A stretch of 64,000 nucleotides of DNA from Boletus sp. NGJ (taxonomy: Eukaryota > Basidiomycota > Agaricomycetes > Boletales > Boletaceae). The stretch spans positions 558,001-622,000 of the forward strand of contig JAGTXK010000219.1 of the NCBI GenBank assembly GCA_019096195.1, read 5' to 3'. Of the stretch, positions 54,033 to 64,000 are shown piece after piece. The notes under the pieces are model-generated. The model was given only the letters and a program-made list of their open reading frames with translations. It made no database searches and was not told the DNA's origin. The first letter of the stretch is position 1. Each line of letters starts with the position of its first letter. The position numbers and the translations under genes are program-made.

Positions 54033-54676
54033 ATGCCCAAAATACGAACTACAAGAACTAAGAAACCCCCAGAAGGTTTCGAAGACATCGAGAGTGTAGG
54101 CTTACTATGCAAATGATCGCATCGGACACTCATTTGTCGCAGGTTCTTGATGACTACGCGAAGAAGATGAGGGATGCTGAAAACGAGTCGCATGAGGGCA
54201 AGCGCAAAGCCGAGTCGTTGTGGCCCATCATGCGTATCTCGCACACTCGCTCGCGATATATTTACGAGCTTTACTACAAGCGTGAGGTCATATCCAGGGA
54301 GCTGTACGACTGGCTGCTGAAGGAGGGATATGCGGACGCCAAGTGAGTTGCCTCCTCGTGTATGTGGCCCCGACGCTAAACTGTATTAGTTTGATTGCCA
54401 AATGGAAGAAAACCGGCTATGAAAAGCTATGTTGTCTGAGGTGTATTCAGACAAAGGTGAACCATTTCCGTGTTCATTCTATAATTTCCGGCTTATGGGC
54501 ATTTAGGACATGAATTACCAAGGCTCAACATGCATATGCCGTGTGCCCAAGGCCCAGATCCGTGCGAATACCATAGTGGAGTGTGTACATTGCGGTTTGT
54601 CAAAGCTGTAATCTTCCTCGCTTTGTGGCTAATCTGATGAAATGCAGGTTGTCGTGGTTGCAGCTCGGACTCGTAA
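54033..54676 (+). CDS. BUD31: Spliceosome protein BUD31 (G10)
   Basis: A core spliceosome component that binds U6 snRNA near the catalytic centre. Five exons join in frame. The first encodes [20 protein letters not shown]. Next come [36 protein letters not shown] and [19 protein letters not shown]. Then come [39 protein letters not shown] and [14 protein letters not shown]. All cysteines of the three zinc-binding clusters are present. The final intron (54592-54647) splits the Gly codon of HCGCRGC. Length, about 145 residues, is normal for the family. Confidence 0.95.
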
Positions 54677-55472
54677 GGAGAATGCTGTTGTGGTCGTTCG
54701 CCAGCATACCTTTCATACTATGTAATGGTCTCTTGCTCTCTATGGATTCCTGGCTGCCCGCTCTCTCCGTCTAGTATAGTCGTCGTCGTGGTTCGCTGGA
54801 TTCGACATCGCCCTATGATCGTCTTGCCACTGTATCTTTGATGCTTACCTTGAACAGTTTGTAGCGTCTTAGAGTGCAAGTTTTCATGTGCGCCATGCAC
54901 AACAACAAGTTCAAGTAGCTTGCAGACAGCCTGTACTTGCAATGGAGTGATCATTCATTAAACTTGTCTACAAGTGTCATGCCTGCACTGGCTGATGCCA
55001 CACATAAAGGGAGCCCAAACATGGGGTATGTACGAATTTGGGAATCCCCCCTTTAGCGCAAAATACAACAACACCTTGTTCGCTGCTCGTACCGACGTCG
55101 ACATGTTGCCCTCCAAGTTGCATCGAGTCCCAGTTAAAAGTGGCAGAGCTTGGAACGTCTCGGTCGCCACCGCAACCTCGCAATCATCTATCTTCTTGTC
55201 CCGAATTAGGGAATCGTTCTCTTCACCCTTGGACTCTGGTGCCTTCTCCGACTCTTGTGATGCAGCCTTGGGTAAGTGGACACAATATAAGTTCAAGATG
55301 GGATACTTGAAGATCTCCCGCTGCCATCAAAGCCAACGATAGCAGCTGGTGAGTCACATTGCCTGTCCCTTCTCCATGTAGAACCGAAACTGATCTGGAC
55401 GCGTGTTCCCTGTGTTCTGGCATCAGAAGAGCCCTTTATACCCTCAAAAGCAGCCGAGTCCAGAAAATCAGA
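54677..55472. other. Intergenic region with open frames on both strands
   Basis: About 800 bp. Frames of about 110-120 codons exist on both strands around 54958-55342 but have no domain and mirror each other, so neither is called. The 5' leader of the next gene lies at the right end. Confidence 0.4.
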
Positions 55473-56435
55473 ATGTCTACTTCCACCAGCCTAAGGAAGC
55501 GCCCCCATTGTCACAGATGTGGGTCGCCTATGCAAGGCCACAGGCGGAAGAATGGAACGTTCGTGTGCCCCGAAGGAACGTCCATTTTCACAGAAACTGT
55601 CTCAAGCACCCGAAAGAGTCACTCTACGCCACTCCCATCACCTCCAGTCTCGCCAGGTGGGTCACCTCATGCCTCTCCGCCGCCATCCCCGGGTTTCTCG
55701 CCTGTCCGCGAAAAGCCCGTTTTTAAGCCTCCTCCGGGAAAACGTTGGCATTGGAGGAATCCGAATTGGGTCTCTCCACCTCATAAAATGCGCCTATACA
55801 CTCCAAGCGACGGGGAACGCGGATCCCTTGCCCCGACTGAACCCGTCACAGAGCCCATCGCAAGTCAGAGGGGAACTCACTTGTTTCCGAGCGTCATACG
55901 AGAGGAAGAGGAAGAGGCAGAGGGAAACCCTTACGTATCATGGTCCAGAAATGCTGACGAGGAAGACAATGACGTCCAGAATGGGGGGGAGTTTGAGTTC
56001 TTCCCTCATCATTCAAACTCACCATCCCCTCGCCTGCGGTCGCCTTTCTCTCAATCTCCCGTCACCGATATCAGCCTTAATACCGCGCTGCGGGCTAGCA
56101 CGCCTCTATTCAAAGTCTTTCGCACGCCTCGCGAGGACCTCGATGGGGTTAGGCAGATCGCCCAACGTGAGGGAAAGCATGTCGCCATCATCAATGCTCC
56201 CCTTGCTCATCGCGCGACGGCGAGAGTGCCGACGGATAAGGCGGACGGCACCGTCTGGATTATCGTCAGTGATCGGGTCGAAGACTTGAAGTATGCAATC
56301 GACTCTCAGCAAAGGGGCATGCCTGGTACGTTCTTCCCAGAAGAACCACAAACGAGGGGGATGGGTTTTTTTCAAGTGGTGGTTGCTGGTGTCCTGGGCG
56401 GCCTCGTGGTTGCCGTTGGACTTGCATGCTTGTAG
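55473..56435 (+). CDS. Uncharacterised tail-anchored protein with N-terminal Cys knuckle
   Basis: No named family is recognised. A 320-residue single exon starts MSTSTSLRKRPHCHRCGSPM and contains a possible small zinc-binding element C-x2-C-x15-C (CHRCGSPMQGHRRKNGTFVC). A Ser/Pro-rich region rich in SPxxSP follows, then WHWRNPNWVSPP and an acidic patch (REEEEEAEGN). A folded-looking segment comes next (RTPREDLDGVRQIAQREGKH, VWIIVSDRVEDLKYAIDSQQ). It ends with one hydrophobic helix (FFQVVVAGVLGGLVVAVGLA) at the very C-terminus, a tail-anchor arrangement facing the cytosol. The frame is open upstream to 55359, but the first good ATG is 55473. Confidence 0.6.
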   Translation: MSTSTSLRKRPHCHRCGSPMQGHRRKNGTFVCPEGTSIFTETVSSTRKSHSTPLPSPPVSPGGSPHASPPPSPGFSPVREKPVFKPPPGKRWHWRNPNWVSPPHKMRLYTPSDGERGSLAPTEPVTEPIASQRGTHLFPSVIREEEEEAEGNPYVSWSRNADEEDNDVQNGGEFEFFPHHSNSPSPRLRSPFSQSPVTDISLNTALRASTPLFKVFRTPREDLDGVRQIAQREGKHVAIINAPLAHRATARVPTDKADGTVWIIVSDRVEDLKYAIDSQQRGMPGTFFPEEPQTRGMGFFQVVVAGVLGGLVVAVGLACL

Positions 56436-56704
56436 CGATTCGTATCAACGATTCAGTGTTCATTTTGAGGAACAGGAACGAAAGATGTGATTATGCTCTT
56501 ATGCCATATGCACTACTTTGTACGTCCGTGTATGCCAATGATATATGCCTCTACGTTTGCTTCGGGTTTATGTCAGTTTGCCTACCGATATGGTGCAGAT
56601 CATTCCTGCGTCCGTCGAGTGATGCAGTAGATCCATATAAGATAGTCATATACACCATGATAAGTTACTTCATCACATCCCTTGGCAAACCTGTCCAGGA
56701 TCTC

Positions 56705-58645
56705 TCATACAGCCCAGTCATCCAATGTACCATACCCAGGCCTAGCTCCCCATCCCCGCGCCATTCTTTCCCCTGTCCTCTCCTCTCGACTCCCCATACC
56801 AGTCAGCCCCCCCGAAGACAGCCCCCCACTCAACAAAGTCTTTAACCAACCACCTGCTTCTTCTTTATCGCTGCCCTTTCCCTGCTTGCTCTTCCTCCTG
56901 ATGATCTTCCGCTCCCTCAGCTTTGACGTGCCAGGTTGCGAGCCAGAGTAAGATTCCGGAAGCTCTGCGAAACTGATACGCTTCGGTGTCGACACACCTG
57001 ATGAGGGCGCACTGCCCAACACCCTTGCCACCCCATTTCCAAATACTTCGGACAGGCTCATCGTGCTCGGAGACGGAAAAGGTGTCGGAGGTACCGAGCG
57101 CACCTTCAGCGAGGAATGTGCGGGAGGCGATGGAGGGCGGGTAGACATCGAATGACGTCCCTTGGTATAGAGTCGCGATATGGACGCCGTGGCCGTCGAT
57201 GTGCCTTGAACTGGAGCTGGAGGGGGTGTGATAGGAAGGAAAGAAGGAGCACGATGAAATTTTGAATCTTTACGCCGAAGGGTATTGACAGATGTTGAAG
57301 AGGGATGATCGTTGAGAATTTTGCGCAGCGACTGGACAGTTCGATAACCAGTCGGGCGATCAGAAGATTCTGACGACGATGGCGAAAGGTCTTCCTCGGC
57401 AGGCATCGTGGGCAGTGGGGCTGAAGAAGTGGAGGACCTCCGGAGTGTCTCTGAGCAGCGTCTCGAGATCCTTGCTTGTATTCCCGATCGACTGCGATCT
57501 GGAGACGAGTAAAGTGTTCGGGAAGGGGACGGTGAAAATATTGGCACCGTGCCTCGCACTGTACCCGTTGGGCTGGTGGATGCACACCTGTCGCGAGAGC
57601 GCAACAACCGAGCAGAAGATGGGGGTGTCAAAGATCCTGAGCGCTTGACAAGATTTGACAAAAGATGGTACGCTGGAGTGGTACTCTCTAGCTGGGTCTT
57701 AGGCAGAATCTCCATCGTGGATGGAGGTTGTGTCTCCTGACGACGCGCAGATAAAGATTCTCTAAAATGAACTGGATGAGAGGATCCAGATGCCCGCAAC
57801 CCCAACGTAGAAGGTAGTGTTATCAACTGTGGATCCGCGGTGGACTCAACATACTGTGTAAGCGCCCTTGGGGCAGGTGCAACCAGTAGGCCACGAGTAG
57901 GATGCGAATATCGGAGACGAGAACCCGAAGACTCATTCAACTCCAAAATCGATGGTTTTCGTCTATGCCTTAAATCTGGCAGGGTGGTTGTGGGTAAACT
58001 GCGGCTCACAGTCCCCTCTTCCGAATGAGAAGTAGAATGGCTCCTCCCCTCCTCTCCGAATAGCTTATCAACCCCTTCCGATATTTCTTGCAGGTGGTCC
58101 ATCCACGTTTCATGTACCCCACTGCTCACCCTGATCCGAGTGGACAAGTTCCGAGCACGCACCTCCAGAAAGTGATGGGACTCGCTTTCAGAGGAAAGGA
58201 GTGTGGAAAGACTGGACTGCGTGGATATGGTGGTACGGAGCAAGGCGTTAGACATCTCGAGCGCGTGTACACTGCGTTCAAGTAGCGTGTCAAGGAAAGG
58301 ATCGGAGGCAGCCGCAAGAATCCGCTTGCATCTGCGAATGTGTGTGGGTGACCGCCGTAGGGGTGGGTGGGGTGGATGGTGTTGTACATAGACCACGTGC
58401 TCTTGCTGGTCGCCTTCTGTATCGGCGTCCGCCTCATCTGCAGTATCTGGGTAATCGGGGGGTCTGTCGGATTCTGCTTCTGTGAGCGGGGGTGGGCCAA
58501 CAGAGTTGCTCCAGCCAGGTGGTGACGAATACTTGGGAAGGGTCTGAACGGTTTCCGCAGACAATTTTGATACAGAAAAACGTTTGCGATGGGTTCTGCG
58601 ATGTACGAAGTCGTTATTCGGGTGGTAGTAGCTAGGATGCATCAT
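56705..58645 (-). CDS. Uncharacterised 646-residue Ser/Arg-rich protein, intronless
   Basis: One uninterrupted exon, MMHPSYYHPNNDFVHRRTHR onward. Residues about 105-200 form predicted helices (CKRILAAASDPFLDTLLERS, EMSNALLRTTISTQSSLSTL, RARNLSTRIRVSSGVHETWM, DHLQEISEGVDKLFGEE) that look like a short coiled coil. The rest is disordered with many SP/TP and RxxS sites (LRRSSTSS, LRRKDS), typical of a heavily phosphorylated scaffold. A motif-like stretch MSLSEVFGNGVARVLGSAPS precedes a basic RERKIIRRKSKQGKG patch, and the tail GGWLKTLLSGG...GYGTLDDWAV looks conserved in style. No enzyme or binding domain is visible. It is probably basidiomycete-specific. Confidence 0.65.
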   Translation of the reverse strand: MMHPSYYHPNNDFVHRRTHRKRFSVSKLSAETVQTLPKYSSPPGWSNSVGPPPLTEAESDRPPDYPDTADEADADTEGDQQEHVVYVQHHPPHPPLRRSPTHIRRCKRILAAASDPFLDTLLERSVHALEMSNALLRTTISTQSSLSTLLSSESESHHFLEVRARNLSTRIRVSSGVHETWMDHLQEISEGVDKLFGEEGRSHSTSHSEEGTVSRSLPTTTLPDLRHRRKPSILELNESSGSRLRYSHPTRGLLVAPAPRALTQYVESTADPQLITLPSTLGLRASGSSHPVHFRESLSARRQETQPPSTMEILPKTQLESTTPAYHLLSNLVKRSGSLTPPSSARLLRSRDRCASTSPTGTVRGTVPIFSPSPSRTLYSSPDRSRSGIQARISRRCSETLRRSSTSSAPLPTMPAEEDLSPSSSESSDRPTGYRTVQSLRKILNDHPSSTSVNTLRRKDSKFHRAPSFLPITPPPAPVQGTSTATASISRLYTKGRHSMSTRPPSPPAHSSLKVRSVPPTPFPSPSTMSLSEVFGNGVARVLGSAPSSGVSTPKRISFAELPESYSGSQPGTSKLRERKIIRRKSKQGKGSDKEEAGGWLKTLLSGGLSSGGLTGMGSREERTGERMARGWGARPGYGTLDDWAV

Positions 58646-59061
58646 TACGACTCAGAGGCAATAAAGCAAGCAGTGCCTCGAGTCGCACCAGAGTCGCTGC
58701 GAGAACCTGCTAACAACGATAGATACAGTCAGATCAAGGTCAAGGAGGAAAACGCGATGATTTATCCTTCCGACCACATGTACCCCCTCAAGTGAGGAGC
58801 AGTGGGCCGATGACTAAGCATGACTCAGTTTCCACCCAAAAGTTTCCGGGAGATCTAGGTCTATTTCTTTCAACACTGGAGGTGTAGTACACGAGGGTAA
58901 AGGAAAATCTGCTCTCGAGCCATGATGTTGACAAGATGAAAATCAATCTGTTTCCCTATCGTCAATGCTAAGGTGTGCTAGAATGAGTCAAGTCATCTGA
59001 TAATGGATGAACATCCAAAAACGTCGATGCCATGAGTCATAATTCAGAAACTTACCAAGCC
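58646..59061. other. Intergenic region, nothing recognised
   Basis: About 415 bp between two minus-strand genes: the 3' flank of the GDPD gene and promoter of the 646-residue protein. Confidence 0.5.
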
Positions 59062-60487
59062 TCAGACAGGTGCACCCTCGAGCGCAATTGGTTCCGGCAG
59101 CGAAAATTTGTCGAACGGGCCAGCGATCTTCTCCAGGGCATATTTGCTAATACGATGTAACATGATACCCGGGAGGTAGAATTTCCATGTCGTCCAAAGA
59201 AACCAGCGTCCATGTTGAGCGAGGGTGGTATCATAGTCGGCTATTTGACATCAACCTCCACATACTTGAGGGCAAACTTCGTGGGCCATACCTGACAGGG
59301 CCGCTCGCAGATCCAACCACTTCTTTGTCACGTCAGTGAGGATAACGTCAGCTCCCCAACGCACACACTTGACAAAGAGAGTCAATCACACTGGACCAAA
59401 ATGATGCGAGACAACGACCACTGACTTCCATCATATGCTCTGGCTCGTTTACCGTCCATACCATGAGCTTTTTGCCGGCAGCTCTGCACTCTTGGCGGAA
59501 GCTGGAAAGGAAACCGTGAGTATGAACCGGGTCGAATAGACTCGAGTTACTTCAAGCCGTCACTTCCTGCTAATGTGGAGAACGCCATCGAAAACACTTC
59601 CACATCATCCCAAAAGTATTCGCGCGCCAAAGAGGTGCTGATGCCAATGTGTGACCTGCGGCAATAAGGTAATCTCGCTTTTGCGTATGCCACGAAGCGC
59701 GGATGCCACAGTCCGAGCAATATGCGCGACGCAAGCTTTGTTTCCCATTCTGGTTGCTCAGAAACAATGACATGCATGAGTCTAAAAAGCCGGTCTGGAT
59801 CGTTTTGTGCTTTGACGTCAACGTTAAATTTGACATGCTGGTTCTCAGGCTGGGGAATTAGTCGTTGCGTGAACATACTTGTGCCGTAAGCCGCAGTAGA
59901 CTGACTTTCATCAGCAGTGCAACCGCCTGCGCGAACGTGGGTATAGACTGGTCGGGTTCCTTCCTGATGCGAAGATGTTGCATACCGTCTTTGCCGTACC
60001 AGTTCCGTTCTCGGATTGTACCTGGACTCCATTGGTCACTCGTCGAACGTGCCTCGACGACGCAACAAGTACCTTTCGAGCCCGTCGTCCTCTCAAGAGC
60101 TTCATTTCGCGCACGTTGCAATGTGTTACCAAAAACGGTAAGGTAGGTCATTGGGTGCCGCTCACCGGGATCATGAAACATTACGACTACATCGTCCGCC
60201 GAGATATGGACGTCTGAGACACGGGTTACTGGTAGGATCACCAAGGAGGGCGATTAAATACCGCTCTCAATGCCTTCAGCCCCATCTCGTATGGCAGCTT
60301 CGAAGCTGGCGAGCGTGTTCTCGGCGTATACGGCAGAGGCCTGTAGGAGGAGAGTTGACGGGCATCCACAACTTTGACTCCAGACTACGTACACCGCGAT
60401 GACCCCAACATTCTAAACCACGGTCTTGGTGACAAGAACAGGGGCCAAAGACAACGAAAACATACCAGGTAAGATTGAAGGTGTCAT
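59062..60487 (-). CDS. Glycerophosphodiester phosphodiesterase (GDPD family)
   Basis: A TIM-barrel phosphodiesterase that splits glycerophosphodiesters into glycerol-3-phosphate and an alcohol. About nine exons. The start exon is only 22 nt (MTPSILP). The next gives ECWGHRG, then ASAVYAENTLASFEAAIRDG, AEGIESDVHISADDVVVMFH, DPALERTTGSKG, IRERNWYGKDGMQHLRI, QSIPTFAQAVALLMK, ENQHVKFNVDVKAQNDPDRL, RFVAYAKARLPYCRRSHIGI, AAGKKLMVWTVNEPEHMME and RWGADVILTDVTKKWLDL. The catalytic HRG...E-N-T, E-x-D-V and FHD His are all present. The last exon (GRWFLWTTWKFYLPGIML) extends beyond the barrel with an aromatic, membrane-like stretch. Every junction is in phase. Substrate preference (for example lyso- or phosphatidyl-type) is not clear. 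Confidence 0.92.
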
Positions 60488-61260
60488 TGGCCACGTATAG
60501 TCTGCTAATAGGAGGGCGATAGGATGGGAACCCAGAACACAGAAGGATGGACCAGAGGAGCTCAGACAGCTTTTATATGTGAACAACCGGTGGCTGAGAA
60601 CGTCGCGGAAAGTGATCAACAAAATTGCACACGAAATGGTCCTGGCCCATCTACATCCGCGATAAACGACCCCTTGATAGGGTGAAAAAATACAAGCGAG
60701 TCGCCGGTAAAATTGAAAAAATGCTTCGAGTTGTCGTAACAAACGGGCCGTGCCGCATGCGCGAAAAACCCACAAGCTTGAGCGAGGCGGAAGTGATGCC
60801 CTAGCTTTCAACCAAATGGCGTAAGTTACCATTTGTCAAACTTTACTGTAAACGGATGACAATTTGAATACTGTACACGCATCCCGACGGGCTAATCTAG
60901 TCATCAAGTATACTGTACTGGCAATTACCGTGGCAGACACCGCTTGCAGAAATCTGAAAAAGGTGAAACAATTACACTCGTGAATGCAAGAGACGGGGCT
61001 CGGCACTCATCGGAACTAAGGTTAGGGTTTATTGGAAAAACGTCAAGATGAAACGTGCGTTGGTCCTTGTGGAAACGACCGGAGATGGATGAACGTTGAC
61101 ACTAATCGATAATCAACAAGTATATTGAAGTTGAGATTGCTTGCTTTGCCAGTATGACCTTCCAACGTATGTACGCGTATTACATCGCTGTGCCAGCGAC
61201 TAGACAAGGGTATCAAAGCTCTCGTTGTGGGAAGGGAACGAAATTGTCACCAAGGACTCA
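60488..61260. other. Intergenic region upstream of the GDPD gene
   Basis: About 770 bp. A minus-strand frame (60413-60832) overlaps the GDPD leader but has no domain. Nothing else was seen. Confidence 0.45.
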
Positions 61261-62488
61261 TCAATGGATCGGTCTCCTGATATGAACCATGCCTTCGTCA
61301 TCCGTCTCTCCGTACTCGCTAACACTTCCATCTGGCCGCAGGCTCTGTACGGACCTCGATGCCTCACTTGCCTCACTTGGCGTCTCTTCGCTGGGCGTTG
61401 CTGGGATGCTAGGGATGACATCGTCTGCTACGGCCGGGCCAGGAGATATCTCAACTGATGGTGGTTCTGGCGTCGACTCGGGTGGATCCATTGGTTTGTC
61501 TTCTTTGCTCTCCACCTTGACGGAGATGTCGCGTAAAGCCATGAGCATTTGCTCTCGTGTGCGTGTTGCAAGGTTGGCGACATCCGCCACCGTTAAACCA
61601 GTCGTGGGGGTCGGTGGGAGAACTGCATCATTCGGATCAATCAGCAAGGTCTCAGGCGATTCACGCAAGAAGTCCATGGAACAACAGATGCCGACTGACC
61701 TCGAACCTTGATAACCCCTGTACCAAATACACCTTTGTGGTACAACCTCCAGTAGTTCTCACAAACAACGGGTGTGACTGGTAGACCAGCCTGGACGGCG
61801 AGATGGAAGGCACCCTTTTTGAACGGCAACAGGTTAGGCACTTGTTCAATATGCCGCGTCCCTTCCGGGTACATCATCAACGAAATCCCTTTCCGCTTCA
61901 TCTCCTCACCCGCAGCTTCCAGAGATTTCTGTGCCTCTGTGCTATTTCCGCGATCAATGAAAATCGCGCCAGACATGTACATCCAGGGACCGAGAGGTGT
62001 CCACTGGAGCTCCCGCTTGGCCATGATGGACGCCTTTGGGGGGAACATTCTGCGTGAACGTCGAACATCAAACGTAGATCGGACCAAGAGGCAAGTGAGA
62101 AGAAACGACAACAACAACAAAAAAAAGAAGGCACTGACCTCGCAAGGTACAAAATATCGAGCATGCTCTGGTGGTTCCCGACCATGACAGCTGGTTGTGT
62201 TTGCAGATATTCCTCGCCCTCTACCTCCACCTCTAATTCGAGCGCACGACTGACCAAGTTATAGAAGGTCCGTGCGACAACATAGTTGACGTCGTGTCGA
62301 CGGCCGACAAGGGTCATGCCGACTGCTACGACAATTCCCCATGTTGACACGACGGCAAGACTGCCCAAGAAAATGCTGACTCTCCAGTAATAACGACCGA
62401 CTGGGGACATATTCGCGATGGAACGGAATAAAAGAACCGGGAGAGAGATGTAGGCCAAGGGCTTCACGACCAAAGCAAGAAAAGACAT
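61261..62488 (-). CDS. 1-acyl-sn-glycerol-3-phosphate acyltransferase (SLC1/PlsC type)
   Basis: It acylates lysophosphatidic acid to phosphatidic acid in the endoplasmic reticulum, a step of phospholipid and triacylglycerol synthesis. Two N-terminal hydrophobic segments (LAYISLPVLLFRSIA; VSIFLGSLAVVSTWGIVVAV) precede the acyltransferase motifs. These are NHQSMLD (H-x4-D catalytic motif I), MAKRELQWTPLGPWMYMSGA with FIDRGN (motif II), LMMYPEGTRH (motif III) and AGLPVTPVV (motif IV). Introns lie after LDILYLAR and after GVIKVR. The last exon adds about 120 residues, starting with LTVADVANLATRTREQMLMA, then an acidic Ser/Pro tail (EETPSEASEASRS) not needed for catalysis and possibly regulatory. 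Confidence 0.93.
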
Positions 62489-62700
62489 CTAGCGAGTGGT
62501 ATGTGGTTAGGAAGATGATGTATCGATGGAGAAATTACTACGCACGCCGAGTCCAGCAGCGTGCCGCTCTGGCTCTTGGGGAGATGTGGGAAAATGGGCA
62601 TGTTTTCGTTCTTACCTGATATGGAGTTACTCGCTGGTCAAAGGGTCTCAATTGCTATAGGTTGTATGGCGCAGACACACCCTACACTACTTGCTGTAAA

Positions 62701-63953
62701 CTACCTTTTGCCTCGCAAGGATTTACGGCGACTCTGCCCCTCATCTTCTGGAGAGGTTGAAGTTGATACCTTTCTTTTCCTCCCCCTCTTGATGTTTGCT
62801 TGACGCGGTACCTCTTCCTTTGGTTGCCCCGTGGCATCGTCTCCTCTCGCGCCCTCATCCCCATCACGCTGCCTTGTTGAGTGCTTTGCTGTCTGACGGC
62901 TGGTAGTTGGTCGTGTTTCATCTACGGGATGACGGGCTTTGGTAACTTTCTTCTCAAAAGACATATTGTCCCAGCCACCTTTATCGGCCATCGTCTGGAT
63001 GACATCCCAGCACTTTGCAGACACCCTTTGCACACTGAGGCGGCCGCGGGTGACCAGAGGCATGACTTTCAGATACCCGTTTCAGGAGCCCGCCGACGAT
63101 GAAATGGATACCGCAGAGGCACGATACCTTTGATGGCATTAATACCGTCCTCCCCCACATAGCCCACTGCTTCGGGGAGTTTGGCGGAGGGAAGGTCGGC
63201 AAGGTAACGAAGCAGGGACAACGGGACGAAGTGTCGTGCCCGTGATACAAACCTTGCATCCACCATAAACCACCTAGGGTTGTCCTTGTCCGATTTCTAG
63301 CGACATAGCGAGGTAGTGAGTAATTGCAGATGATCGCATAAACCCCTCACCTCATCGAAATATGGATGTGCACTGGCTAGCACATTATTTCTCGGAAGGA
63401 ACAGGCCGAACAACACTAACCTGTCCCATGCGGTATCTGTTCATCAGCTAATCAGTCGGTAGCAACGAATTCCAGAATTTGCGACAGGCATACAATCTGG
63501 GTAAGCCTCTTTGGAGACCTAAAGATAATTAAGCACAGGACTCTGGAGCAACAATGCGCAGCACACCTCGGCAAAACCAGCGACGCCTAGCTTTTCGCAT
63601 GAGATTCATTTGGCCGTTGCACACACGTTATTTACTGACCTGGGTTCTTACAGCTGGAGTGGTAGAACAGAATCTATGCGAGCCTTCACAAAACAGACTG
63701 TGCATTAGGTACCGGCTAACCTTGTCTCCGAGAACCATTTCTTTCATGAGATTCCTTGCTTCATAGTTGCGAACGCCTTCCCACGGAGTAAATCCCACTG
63801 ACTGAAAGTCGTCAACGCTGAACTGTTGGGACGGGAATAGTGAGCGGACATGCATAGTGCTGTGTGGGGACATGCCTTGACATCTTTGCCTTTGACGATG
63901 CGTGAATCTGGCTCTGCCTTCATCAGCCAAAACTTTTGTGTAGATTCCTCCAT
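62701..63953 (-). CDS. EVE-domain protein (thymocyte nuclear protein 1-like)
   Basis: An EVE/PUA-like domain protein; the fold reads modified DNA or RNA bases. At least seven short exons: KFWLMKAEPDSRIVKGKDVK, FSVDDFQSVGFTPWEGVRNY, EARNLMKEMVLGDK, LFYHSSCKNP, GVAGFAE, VSKEAYPD, then ARFVSRARHFVPLSLLRYLA, AVGYVGEDGINAIKG, and PLVTRGRLSVQRVSAKCWDV. This order is the full EVE domain (WLMKAEP, WEGVRNYEARN, FYHS, VSKEAYPD). The last exon adds a disordered tail with KRGRKRK and RRKSLRGKR basic clusters, likely nuclear signals, before the stop at 62701. The ATG at 63953 (MEESTQKFW) is used; an upstream N-terminal exon may lie beyond the window edge. Confidence 0.88.
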
Positions 63954-64000
63954 CTCGTTGAGTCTCACAGGGGAATGCAGACACAGAATATTCGCACTCA

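Noticed and set aside
54958-55342. Frames of over 100 codons on both strands between BUD31 and the next gene
   Set aside because: They are mutual antisense images without domains, and neither has supported splice sites or family motifs.

Overview
The window is nuclear DNA of a filamentous fungus, most likely a basidiomycete of the Agaricomycotina. Almost every recognisable gene is cut by introns of about 45-60 nt with GT-AG ends and CTNAY-like branch points. The gene set is eukaryotic: nuclear-encoded respiratory complex I subunits, eIF3f, prefoldin, BUD31 and MLH3. A velvet regulator (a fungal family) and F-box, RRM and PPR proteins of fungal type are also present. There are no rRNA or tRNA genes, no intact transposon, no CRISPR and no prokaryotic features. 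Exon structures were rebuilt by hand from reading frame, splice consensus and family motifs.

Layout. 0-6 kb (minus): USP36-like deubiquitinase, C2H2 zinc-finger factor, F-box protein. 7-10 kb: secreted CAP/PR-1 protein; prefoldin subunit 2 back to back with complex I subunit NDUFS8. 11-18 kb: INO80F-like subunit, complex I subunit NDUFA13 (GRIM-19), two-HMG-box protein, GNAT acetyltransferase. 18-28 kb: mitochondrial-type PPR protein, VelB-like velvet regulator, ARF GTPase-activating protein, methylcrotonoyl-CoA carboxylase beta chain. 28-37 kb: MLH3, an RTC3/SBDS-domain protein, a decayed GH3 beta-glucosidase gene, an RNF220-type E3 ligase. 37-42 kb: eIF3f, urease accessory protein UreF back to back with the AFG1 mitochondrial ATPase. 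42-53 kb: WHI3/Scw1-like RNA-binding protein, a decayed acyl-protein thioesterase gene, two lineage-restricted proteins, a TB2/DP1/HVA22 (REEP) membrane protein. 54-64 kb: BUD31, two uncharacterised proteins, glycerophosphodiester phosphodiesterase, lysophosphatidic acid acyltransferase, EVE-domain (THYN1-like) protein.

How they relate. These are mostly independent housekeeping loci, not a cluster. Mitochondrial function recurs (NDUFS8, NDUFA13, PPR, MCC beta, AFG1), as do ubiquitin (USP, F-box, RNF220) and membrane lipid or trafficking genes (ArfGAP, AGPAT, GDPD, REEP). Three pairs share short divergent promoters. I found no convincing new multi-gene system. The most unusual signals are a 4-nt internal micro-exon in the RTC3 gene, GC-AG introns in two genes, and two genes (GH3 and thioesterase) caught in place during decay with introns still recognisable.
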